Source: Paulinella micropora (taxonomy: Eukaryota; Cercozoa; Imbricatea; Euglyphida). Taken from it: a stretch of 64,000 nt of DNA. This document shows positions 21,795 through 30,026 of the stretch, in pieces. The translations under genes and the position numbers were made by a program. Numbering within the stretch: the stretch's first letter is position 1; the number at the start of each line of letters is the position of its first letter. Location of the stretch: positions 675,603 through 739,602 of the forward strand of contig BJOX01000115.1 in NCBI GenBank assembly GCA_009731375.1, written 5' to 3'. A model generated the notes under the pieces. The model had not been told where the DNA came from, ran no database searches, and saw only the letters and a program-made list of their open reading frames with translations.

Positions 21795-22211
21795 AAATCT
21801 TTTCTTTTCATAGCTCTTTCTAGCTGCCACCAAAAGGAGCAGCTCAAGGGCCGGTCTGAATCGCAGACGACGGGCGCTCGGAAGTGTCATTAAACAAAGA
21901 CCAATTTTTTTTTCTTTTTTTAGGTTAAAAAGTTCGATACAACGCTCCTCTCTTTTTAGGATTTTCCTGAAAGCTCAGCAAACAACCAAGTTTCTTTTTA
22001 CTAAATCGTTTCAAGAAAGAAAGAAAGAAACTGTCTTGAGCATCTTCCCAGACGTCACCTGCCCTGTCGGACGAGTAGGGTTTGATATGGCCGAAACGGG
22101 CATTTGGCAAAATGTCCCCTGGTACTGCCTTTCTTGGACCATATTAAAAAAATTTGCTGGCAGAATAGGTTTTCGCCGGGGGTAAGAGGGGAGAGGGACA
22201 GGGAAGGGGAA

Positions 22212-22242
<31 letters not shown>

Positions 22243-22950
22243 GNNNNNNNNNNNNNNNNNNNNNNNNNNNNNNNNNNNNNNNNNNNNNNNNNNNNNNNNN
22301 NNNNNNNNNNNNNNNNNNNNNNNNNNNNNNNNNNNNNNNNNNNNNNNNNNNNNNNNNNNNNNNNNNNNNNNNNNNNNNNNNNNNNNNNNNNNNNNNNNNN
22401 NNNNNNNNNNNNNNNNNNNNNNNNNNNNNNNNNNNNNNNNNNNNNNNNNNNNNNNNNNNNNNNNNNNNNNNNNNNNNNNNNNNNNNNNNNNNNNNNNNNN
22501 NNNNNNNNNNNNNNNNNNNNNNNNNNNNNNNNNNNNNNNNNNNNNNNNNNNNNNNNNNNNNNNNNNNNNNNNNNNNNNNNNNNNNNNNNNNNNNNNNNNN
22601 NNNNNNNNNNNNNNNNNNNNNNNNNNNNNNNNNNNNNNNNNNNNNNNNNNNNNNNNNNNNNNNNNNNNNNNNNNNNNNNNNNNNNNNNNNNNNNNNNNNN
22701 NNNNNNNNNNNNNNNNNNNNNNNNNNNNNNNNNNNNNNNNNNNNNNNNNNNNNNNNNNNNNNNNNNNNNNNNNNNNNNNNNNNNNNNNNNNNNNNNNNNN
22801 NNNNNNNNNNNNNNNNNNNNNNNNNNNNAAAAAGGGGGGGGGGGGAGGGGGGGGGGGGGGGGGGGGGCACCCCCTATCCACGTTGCGCCCCTCCCCCCCA
22901 AATTGGCTGACTCACTAGTTAGTGGCGAGGGATCCTCAGACAAGCAACAA
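21795..22950. other. Intergenic region with large N gap and an inverted-repeat element
   Basis: It holds a CATTAAACAAAG element (about 21888), a GAAA-rich stretch, one 63-bp-type inverted-repeat element (about 22084-22146, GATATGGCCGAAAC to CCATAT), a poly-G tract and an N gap at about 22244-22828, then poly-G again. No gene is supported; ORFs here run through the Ns. Confidence 0.7.
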
Positions 22951-23460
22951 AAGTTTTATTTTAATTAAAATTGTCTCAAGCGCTACCGAGAGAGAAGGTG
23001 CTTTTTTGTTAATTAGCGGACGTCTCATCCCAGAACGCCAGCGCCAGCGACGCCAAGCACGCCCAACCAGCACAGCGCGTAGGTCCATGTAAAGCCCCAG
23101 CGTACGGCCGTCGAGCTGTAATAAAAGACTTTTCTTAAATCGTTGCAAAGAAAGAAAAAAAAACAATTTTTTTTTGTTACACCCACACGTGTGATACGGC
23201 TGAAACACGGGAAGGCGTGATACGGCCGAAACGGAGTACCTTTGCCAAAATGTTCCCTGGTACTGCCTTGTTCGACTATATCAAAACAACAAACTCGGAG
23301 ATGCAAGCAGAGACTGTAAATAGCAGAATTCCGATACACAAATCCAACCACATCCTGTCCCGGCTGCTCGCCGGGGCTGCTGGATCTAGAGCTCGAGAAA
23401 ACGATACACGATAATCTTCCTTGGCTGGCCTAAGTCCAAACCCCACCTTTCTCCCCGCAA
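22940..23460. other. Repeats and a short membrane-protein 3' remnant
   Basis: An R7 element (AGTTTTATTTTAATTAAAAT) at about 22945-22985 is followed on the minus strand at 23025-23110 by a short open end reading VRWGFTWTYALCWLGVLG then stop, which looks like the C-terminal helix of a lost membrane protein. The GTCGAGCTGTAATAAAAG motif replaces its upstream part at 23105. A 63-bp-type inverted-repeat element is at about 23219-23282, with a half copy at 23191. No full gene. Confidence 0.45.
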
Positions 23461-23586
23461 GATGGGAGGGAAGGGAGAGGGAGGGGGGTGGGGAGGAAGG
23501 AGAAGGAAAATTGGGGAGGGCAGCGGGAAAACACCAAAAAGAAACAAACAAAAAAAAATTTATTTATATATGGTACAAGTGACGAT

Positions 23587-24463
23587 GACCGCCAGAGTTT
23601 GTGACTGTGGTGGACGCGGAGAAAGCGTGTGCGTAAAGCACCGTCTTCCGCTGCTAGTTGGTGTGCGGTGTTCCGCGTTTGGACTGAGCGAGCGTCATGC
23701 GCGCAGCAACCCGTGTCAATTAAGACTGGCCTGGCAGATTCACAACCCTGCTCAGCCAATCCCGATTAATCTGAGGCGTTGGCTTCACAGACTCTGCTGC
23801 TGCGGCACAGAAGAAGTGCTGCCGCGCATGCAATAATGTGCTGATTCCCACACGGCTATCTTGTTAGCTCATGTCTTGTCGCACGACACCAGAATGTGTG
23901 TGTTGTGGTGTGGCTGCCAAGAGTGTGGAGCGCTGTGGGCCAAGGCCAACAGTCTCCACTGGACTCAAGCCCCGTGTCTCTGGACAGCCAACTGTGGGGG
24001 TTTAGCCCGGTTGCAGCACCAGCTGCAAGCAGGAGATAACCGCGAGTTGCCCTCAGCCCCCGCCTTGTTGTCACACCAGCTGCGCTTCGGGTTTGAACGC
24101 ACAGACACACCGGGCATTCCGATGCATCGTGAGTGGGCTCAGTGCGACAGGTGCAATAAGCGGGTCCACGAATGCGAACATCTCTGCAGCTTCCCTCCCG
24201 GCAATTGCCACGAAACCAAGTCGACGTGTTTATGTCTGCGTCCAGAATGTGAGTGTCTGGAGACAAAAGAAATTTCCTGCATCTATAAGCTGCAACAGAA
24301 CACGCATCGCCATCAAGTCGCCCGACTCATCGTGAACAGTTATGCTAAGGCGAAGTTGGACGACAGTCAGTGCACCGGTTTTTCTACCGCTGCAGCCCTG
24401 CCCGTAACACTGCGGCAATGGAGTGACAATTGGAAACAGGCTCGTTCTTGTTTGCTGTGCTAG
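23587..24463 (+). pseudogene. Cys/His-rich protein interrupted by in-frame TAA
   Basis: The ATG at 23587 (MTARVCDCGG) opens a frame stopped by TAA at 23834, right after VLPRMQ. The same frame then continues without another stop to TAG at 24461 (CVLWCGCQECGALW, CDRCNKRVHECEHLC, CLCLRPECECLE). The spacing of CxxC, CxC and CxH groups suggests one or two zinc-binding modules; I do not recognise the family. It may be a decayed gene, a sequence error or readthrough. Its stop overlaps, tail to tail within CTAG, the stop of the minus-strand P-loop fragment. Confidence 0.55.
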
Positions 24464-24628
24464 TCTAGGACTTTGTTGGAGAGAATCCGCACCCCTGGCG
24501 CAGTGATTCCCATGATGGCTACGCCCAGATTGAGCTTTTGCAGCAGGGCGGTGGGATCTTCGTCTAGTAGTTGCGACAGCAATTTGCTCTTGCCCACCCC
24601 CGAGTCCCCCCGCGATCACCACGAGCAG
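24460..24628 (-). pseudogene. P-loop NTPase fragment truncated by repeat R1
   Basis: The minus strand reads ALLVVIAG, then GDSGVGKSKLLSQLLDEDP and LNLGVAIMGITAPGVRILS, ending TAG at 24460. GDSGVGKS is a Walker A motif as in small GTPases and AAA-type ATPases. One extra G in a G6 run separates the two parts. The upstream side is cut by an R1 repeat copy starting at about 24625, so the N-terminus is gone. There is too little left to decide the family. Confidence 0.5.
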
Positions 24629-24760
24629 CGCATGGGAAATACGCACACATACACATTTGGCGACAAATTCTACGCAAGAAAGAAGAGAGAGAGAGAGAGA
24701 GAGGGGGGGGGGGGGGCGAGAGAGAGAGAACAGAGAGAGAGAGAAAACTGCATCTGTTGT
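24625..24760 (-). repeat. R1 repeat copy with GA tract
   Basis: Core GGGAAATACGCACACATACA then CATTTGGCGACAAATTC and a long (GA)n/poly-G run, in the same orientation as the copy at about 959-1085. It truncates the adjacent P-loop fragment. Confidence 0.75.
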
Positions 24761-24887
24761 CATGAAAGGCGAGGAGCGCGAAGGCTCAGAATGGCTCTCT
24801 TATTGGTGTCACTGGGCAGAGTATCAAAGATGGATTTGAAAAAAATCATGAAGTGAAGTTCGAATACATAATTCCTCTTCTTTCGTT

Positions 24888-24920
24888 CGTTTATTATTAT
24901 TATTATTATCATTATTATTT
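24888..24920. repeat. (TTA)n microsatellite
   Basis: TTATTATTATTATTATTATC followed by ATTATTATTT directly precedes the tRNA-like SINE head. Confidence 0.85.
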
Positions 24921-25060
24921 GGACACCGTGATAGCCCAGTGGTCAAGTTCTACCATCTGGGCCCTGTCGCCAGTTCGATTCCCGTCGGTGCCACCAGTAT
25001 TTTCATTGAACATACCGGTCTATTTCTGGACCAGTATTTTCATTGAACATACCGGCCCGT
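24921..25060 (+). mobile_element. tRNA-derived SINE-like element
   Basis: The first 73 bases (24921-24993) look like a degenerate tRNA. There is a box A (GATAGCCCAGTGG), a box B (GTTCGATTCCC) at the right spacing, and acceptor-like ends GACACCG / CGGTGCC with one mismatch. The T stem is poor, so it is unlikely to be a working tRNA. It is followed by two copies of ACCAGTATTTTCATTGAACA (about 24993 and 25030), a SINE-like tail. Only one copy is seen in this window. Confidence 0.5.
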
Positions 25061-25155
25061 CTGGAAGTGTTGGAACTGNNNNNNNNNNGCCCGAAAAAGC
25101 TTTTTTTTGATCGGAGGGCACAATTCTGGCGCACGTTCCTTTTCCCCGTGGGCAC

Positions 25156-26028
25156 ATGCTTCCCGCGCCCCCCCTTTTATCCATTCCAGCCCGCGCCAGC
25201 GGGCTAGCCGCACTCTGCCTGCTCGCGCTCGTCTTGGGGCAGCCCAGCCCCCGGGCCGCGTGCCCCTGGCTGCTGCCCCCCTCGTCGCGCCGCTTCGACC
25301 ACGAGCTCGTCTTGCACGCCGGCCAGGATACGCCCGGCGCCGCGGCCGCTTGGCACACACTGCTCGGGGCTGCCTTCTGCGGCCGGCGGGTGCGCGTGAC
25401 CGTCCGCGATCACTGGCTCTGGCGGAACGGCCGCTGGGGCTTCGACTTTGCGCCCGGCCCGGCCGGCAACTGCACCATCGACGTCGAGGCATCAGCGCCC
25501 ACGAACCTGTGGCCCTGGTACAACCAACGCTTCGTCGGGCCGGGCGGTTTCCGCCGTGAACTTTGTCTGCGAGAACTCGCGGACCCCAAGCTGCACGCCT
25601 GCCAGCGCGCGCTGCTGTAACCGCGCTGGTGGGCCCCGTGCACCAACGTCACCACCTGGCACCTGGGCCCCGCCGACATCCTGGCCGATGATTCGGGCTC
25701 GCACTACGTCGCGCTGGCCGGCGCGCACGCCCTACAGGCCGAGCGATGACTACCCGACGGCGGCCGCGGCCTGCGTGTTGTTGCCGCGGGCATGGCGACC
25801 GACGAGCTGCAGCGCTTCCGCTGCGCGACGGCGTGGGTCCTGGAGGTCAATTCGCCGTTCGCGCTGCTGCTCACGGTGCTCGACCCCGACACCACGAGGC
25901 GCGTCTACGAGCGGGACGGCTGCCGCCTGTCGCCACTGTGCAGCTGGGGCGTGCGGGTATTAGCCCCTCCCGCCGACAACCAGTACACGGCAGACGATGG
26001 CTGGGCCTGGCAAGACTGCTGTGTGTAG
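25156..26028 (+). pseudogene. Secreted-type orphan interrupted by in-frame TAA and TGA
   Basis: One frame stays open from the ATG at 25156 to TAG at 26028 except for TAA at 25618 and TGA at 25747. The N-terminus (LAALCLLALVLGQPSPRAACP) looks like a signal peptide, but its first 15 residues (LLSIPARASG) come from the dispersed R2 repeat. The body has Trp/Cys-rich beta-like stretches (VRVTVRDHWLWRNGRWG, CAPCTNVTTW-like, LEVNSPFALLLTVLDPDTTRR) and ends DGWAWQDCCV. GC content is high. The family is unknown. It is probably a decayed gene captured behind a repeat, though sequence error at both stops cannot be excluded. Confidence 0.5.
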
Positions 26029-26169
26029 CTGTGTTCTCTCTTTGCTGCCGGCCGCCACTATCTGGGAAGTGATGATTGCTCTGGTCCAGACCAAGAAGTT
26101 ATTTTATTAAAAAATTTTCTTTATACTCTGGCACGTGGCTCACACGAATGCTCATGCCCAGGTTTTAAG

Positions 26170-26570
26170 TCAGAGTTTGGGCTCATTAATCGGCTTGCCA
26201 CATCTGGGACATAGCCTAGGTTGTGTGCAGATATTGTCGTAAAGCCCCAGCAACGTATCCATTTCTTGCTGCTGGTTAGGTGGTATATTTTTTCGTAGCA
26301 TTTGCTTAGCTTTGCACACAAGTTCTTCGTTGAGTATGTGGGCATGAGTTGCCGGATGCAAAGCTTCTTCTTCGGCGAACCATAACGGGTACTCCTTTAT
26401 TAACCAATCATTACCAGCATCTTCCGTCGTCGAGCCAAACCCGCTGAGCGCGTGAATGACAGCATCGCACCTAGACTTGCTTTCATTAACTACAGCAGTT
26501 ATAAAATAATATAGGAGCTGGGCTGACCGATTTGGACCAAACAGCGCTCCAGCGCAGGTAGGCGCGCTGG
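26170..26570 (-). CDS. Hypothetical protein with C-terminal zinc knuckle, 5' truncated
   Basis: The minus strand reads as a plausible protein from about 26570 to the stop at 26170: RCDAVIHALSGFG, WLIKEYPLWFAEEEALHP and a C-terminal CPRCGKPINEPKL. The upstream side runs into a poly-C/poly-G block and an N gap (26571-26629), then an R1 copy, so the N-terminus is not visible. A TTTTATTAAAAAATTTT element lies between this stop and the end of the gene on the other strand. Confidence 0.5.
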
Positions 26571-26629
26571 AGCAGGGGGGGGGGGGGGGGGGGGCCCCCC
26601 CCCCCCCCCCCCCCCCCCCNNNNNNNNNN

Positions 26630-26740
26630 CTCGCGTGGAATTGTCGCCAAATGTGCATGTGTGCGTATTTCCCGGAGAAAAGGAATGTGTGCCAGAATTG
26701 TGCTCCTTCCATCCAAAAAATTTTCGAGCACCCTTCCCCC
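26630..26740 (+). repeat. R1 repeat copy abutting a Fanzor fragment
   Basis: GTCGCCAAATGTGCATGTGT, GCGTATTTCCC and CCAGAATTGTGCTCC match the other R1 copies. It directly precedes a copied piece of the Fanzor zinc ribbon at 26750. Confidence 0.8.
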
Positions 26741-26749
26741 GGCGGGAGG

Positions 26750-27370
26750 CAAGGTGCTGATCTGCAACGAGGAGTTCACGACACAGGCGTGTACGCAATG
26801 CGGAGCGCTGTGGAGGGACATCAAAGCCGCGAAGACGTATAGCTGCCAGTGCCACCCCGCTGGCGCGGGCTGGAATGGAGAAAAGGGGGGGCGCGGGGGG
26901 CATGCCCCCCCGCGCGTGCTGGAAGGGGGGCTCGGGGGGCTTTGCCCCCCGCTCTGAGGAGGGAGGGGGATGTGCCGCGTGCTGCATTAGAGCGGCACCA
27001 TTTCGCCACTTTTTGCCTGATACCACACAGTTTGCAGACCATGGCTTCTCAACGTGCCCTACGCCATCCGTGCAGTGGCCATTCGGGATCTGCAAGCGGC
27101 AAGGGCCTCTGCCATCTCAAATCTTAACCAAAAGGGAAAGTTCTTTCACTGGAAAAGAGTCAACTCGGGGGGCAAGCCCCCGTGCCCCCCCCCCCCTGCT
27201 ACCCTTTCAGCCCGCGCCAGCGGGGTGGCACAGGCGTGTACGCAATGCGGGGCGCTGTGGAGGAACAGCAAAGCTGCTAAGACGTATAGCTGCCAGTGCC
27301 ACCCCGCTGGCGCGGGCTGGAATGGAGAAAAGGGGGCGCGGGGGGCATGCCCCCGGCGCGGGTTGAAGGG
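26750..27370 (+). pseudogene. Three copied fragments of the Fanzor gene embedded in R2/R3 repeats
   Basis: 26750-26851 matches the zinc-ribbon part of the full copy (35603-35703; LICNEEFTTQACTQCGALW). 27024-27160 matches an N-terminal part (34770-34910; VAIRDLQAARASAISNL, KGKFFHWKRVN). 27228-27299 is again the zinc ribbon. Between them are GC-rich R2 blocks (CCGCTGGCGCGGGCTGGAAT, GGGGGGCATGCCCCCC palindromes) and an R3 block (GGAGGGGGATGTGCCGCGTG). The fragments are out of natural order, so they are not one simple truncated gene. Confidence 0.8.
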
Positions 27371-27461
27371 GGGCTAGTCAGCTTCTCTACTAACTAAACA
27401 TCATATGAATTCGAGCAACAGCCTATTTTGCGCTCTAGTTAAAAGTTTTTTTTGTATCTTG

Positions 27462-27500
27462 CGCAGCAAAAGTTTGTTTTTTAATTAAAAATCGTCTCAA
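27462..27500 (+). repeat. R7 element, copy upstream of P2
   Basis: GCAAAAGTTTGTTTTTTAAT then TAAAAATCGTCTCAACGCTA. A direct copy lies at the other end of P2 (about 29996-30035). Others are at 22940-22990 and 39320-39400, and a partial one at 1-40. Confidence 0.75.
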
Positions 27501-27626
27501 CGCTACTGGGAGGAGGGGGGGGGGGAAGGAACAAAAAAAAATCCCCCCGCACCCAACACCTTTCCACTTTCAATCTTATCAATATTATGAAAAGGAAAAC
27601 AAAAGGGAAGAATTGTGCCTGGACTG

Positions 27627-30020
27627 ATGAACGGACTGATGAACGGCTCTTTGAGCCTCGACACACTGTTTACAGAACTGCAGCGGATCTTTCGTGAACG
27701 AGCTTCGGGCCATACTCGATCATGTAAGGATCCTAACAAGTGCAATTTTCAAACTGATGGCACGAAGCCAGGCTGGCTCGCGCAGGGCTCATACAACATT
27801 GTCTTTTGTGATAGACAAGACAAAACAAAAGTGTATCGCTTCGGCTTCTTTTCGTACCCCGGCGAGAACCACGCTAAGGCACGAGTAGAGTGGAACAAAG
27901 TCATGCACACACGCGGAATCAGCACTTGTGAAAAGACCGGATACAAAGAATTATCGGCTGCTGAAATGACAAAGTTTATATCAGAATTTAAAGATTCAGT
28001 TCAAGCCATCCTCAGCAATCATTCGACACCGGGTCTGCGAGGGGGCTGTGTCGGGAAGCTTCAAGCTGAAATGAACGAGATTATTCAAAAAGCAACGGAT
28101 TCGAAACTGCAATCGCATGAAACAGTTGGGCATTCGCTCTACTTGTTTTGCGAAGAGGCTGAGTACACACACCATGGTGACCTAAGGGCCTTTTTGGAGC
28201 ATAAGTCCCGGACCCCGGAAGACCGCACGAAGGCCTGGGAAGCGGCTTACGACACCATAGAGAGATACACCACACTTTTTGAGGAAAGGCTAACACAGAA
28301 CCAAGAGCGGCGTGACGATGCGGTGCTGGTGGATTTAAGGCCTGCTAATTGTCTTGTTTACACGCACTGCAAATCGGACAAATCAAAGGCGGGGCTACTG
28401 CGCGTTGTCTTGGGCGATGCGGGCTTGTACGAGGGGGGTGTTAACGCGTCTGCCAGCGAACTGAGTCTTCGCTCATTGCAATTGCTGAGCAGCCTGATGG
28501 AAGAGAAGAACCCGTCACTGTCCAGGTTGCTGAGCGTCGGCGTATTTGTCACTCTGCTTGCCAGCAGAATGGCAGGTCCTGGATCCTCCGACGAGTGGCG
28601 AGAGGCGTTCAAAAGCGGTGTGCAACTATTACAGGCTAAGCTCGAAGATGAAGCAGCTATTGCAGGCACCCAGCTGAGCAAGCTTGATCTGCTAAAGAAA
28701 GCTGTAGCTTTGAACCTATCCTTTTTGGACGTGATGGCTCATTATGTACAAACCGAAGAATCCGAAGATGAATCCTGGATCCATGCAAAAGATTTCTTTG
28801 GATTTGAAGGATCCAGAGCAGGTGACTTGGGCTTGGAGGCGCTACACGACTATTACTCCCCCTCACAACAGGGGTTAAAGGATATGAGCGCTGCGGCCGA
28901 GCAGTACACGAAACTTTTGTACCATGTCTTTGCGTGCGAGCAATGTGGAAAGCCTCCGTCTTCTGACAAGGAAAGCATCAAGGAATTCTTCCAAACGCTA
29001 CAGAAGCGCTGCAAAAACCACCGAATACCTAAATGGCTCCGCGACGCGAAGAATGTCAGCGGGTTGCTTTCCCATTACCAGCCCCGTCCCCACAACGCCA
29101 AAGAGAAGAAACAAGCTGAAGACGACAGATCTCCGCGTGTGTTTTGGGATGATGGACAAGAATCAAAACGCACCAATATTGTTACGTTTTTTTCTATTGC
29201 TGATTGCGAGCTCGAAGGCCAGGCAAAAAATTATTGGAGATGGAGCTATTTTCTGTGCCTGCACAAAGTTGGAGCTAACGAGACGCGCACATTCAGCACA
29301 ATTAAGAGTCACTGGCTTGACCGTTTTATGGTACGGAAAGGAAAAGCAAGCCCTAAGTTCCTCTTCTGCTACACCCAGCCCGACGACGATGGGCTGCTAG
29401 CCGACATTCAGGCAGGAAAAGAAGACAACATAGAATTTTTGGCCAAGGCCTGGGCACAACTATGGGCTCTTATGCGCCGATACGCTGACGCGCTGTGGAG
29501 TTTCTCCGAGAGCACAGCTGAAGAGGCCACGCATTTTCCGTTTTTTTACTTTAACCCCTGGGACCCGAAAGACGTGGTGGTCTACCGTTGCAAGTTTGGG
29601 AACGAAACGCTGGTCAGAGTTCGCCTCTTGGAATCCAAGCTCCTGGCCAAAAGGAAACCCCTACAAATCCAGCGCGAAAAACTACACACAACGATGAAGG
29701 ATCCAAAGACTTTCGGCCTCAGGAACTCCGCCGAGCTTGCGGTAGTATTTTACTTATCTTTGCTAGCAAGCGGAGCCGACCAGCCCTGCTTCGCCGCAAA
29801 AGATGGAATACAAAAGGCGCTGTCCCCACTTATTAAGCAACAAGAAAAAATTGACAAATCCATAGACGTCGACTGGGAAAATACGCTTAAAGTCGCACCC
29901 AATGTAGGTACATGCCTAGGCTTAACGGACAATAGCGGTATTGGGTTGCTGTCGAGAATCGGCAACAACTTTTCAGGGTGGGCAGGACCCGAGGGCAGCA
30001 AAAGTTTTGTTTTTAATTAA
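27627..30020 (+). CDS. P2: two-module kinase-fold-like orphan, intact
   Basis: The intact frame starts at the ATG at 27627, in a 12-base direct duplication that gives MNGLMNG, and encodes 797 aa. It is a paralogue of P1 at 5558-7967. Half 1 has a glycine-loop-like start (GWLAQGSYNIVF), then DLRPANCLVY and LGDAGLY, resembling the kinase HRD and DFG regions. Half 2 repeats the layout with FNPWDPKDVVVY. Between them is AAEQYTKLLYHVFACEQCG with a CxxC pair. The kinase resemblance is inferred from motif order; no Lys/Glu pair was confirmed. The last residues (KSFVFN) and stop come from the R7 element, and R7 direct copies flank the gene, as if it were a cassette. Confidence 0.75.
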   Translation: MNGLMNGSLSLDTLFTELQRIFRERASGHTRSCKDPNKCNFQTDGTKPGWLAQGSYNIVFCDRQDKTKVYRFGFFSYPGENHAKARVEWNKVMHTRGISTCEKTGYKELSAAEMTKFISEFKDSVQAILSNHSTPGLRGGCVGKLQAEMNEIIQKATDSKLQSHETVGHSLYLFCEEAEYTHHGDLRAFLEHKSRTPEDRTKAWEAAYDTIERYTTLFEERLTQNQERRDDAVLVDLRPANCLVYTHCKSDKSKAGLLRVVLGDAGLYEGGVNASASELSLRSLQLLSSLMEEKNPSLSRLLSVGVFVTLLASRMAGPGSSDEWREAFKSGVQLLQAKLEDEAAIAGTQLSKLDLLKKAVALNLSFLDVMAHYVQTEESEDESWIHAKDFFGFEGSRAGDLGLEALHDYYSPSQQGLKDMSAAAEQYTKLLYHVFACEQCGKPPSSDKESIKEFFQTLQKRCKNHRIPKWLRDAKNVSGLLSHYQPRPHNAKEKKQAEDDRSPRVFWDDGQESKRTNIVTFFSIADCELEGQAKNYWRWSYFLCLHKVGANETRTFSTIKSHWLDRFMVRKGKASPKFLFCYTQPDDDGLLADIQAGKEDNIEFLAKAWAQLWALMRRYADALWSFSESTAEEATHFPFFYFNPWDPKDVVVYRCKFGNETLVRVRLLESKLLAKRKPLQIQREKLHTTMKDPKTFGLRNSAELAVVFYLSLLASGADQPCFAAKDGIQKALSPLIKQQEKIDKSIDVDWENTLKVAPNVGTCLGLTDNSGIGLLSRIGNNFSGWAGPEGSKSFVFN

Positions 30021-30026
30021 AATCGT

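Noticed and set aside
22011-22943. Long ORFs through N gaps (also at 33186-33707 and 49286-50413)
   Set aside because: They consist of undetermined residues bounded by poly-G or poly-C translations.
24921-24993. Functional tRNA gene
   Set aside because: The T stem does not pair and the acceptor stem has a mismatch; a SINE-like tail follows.
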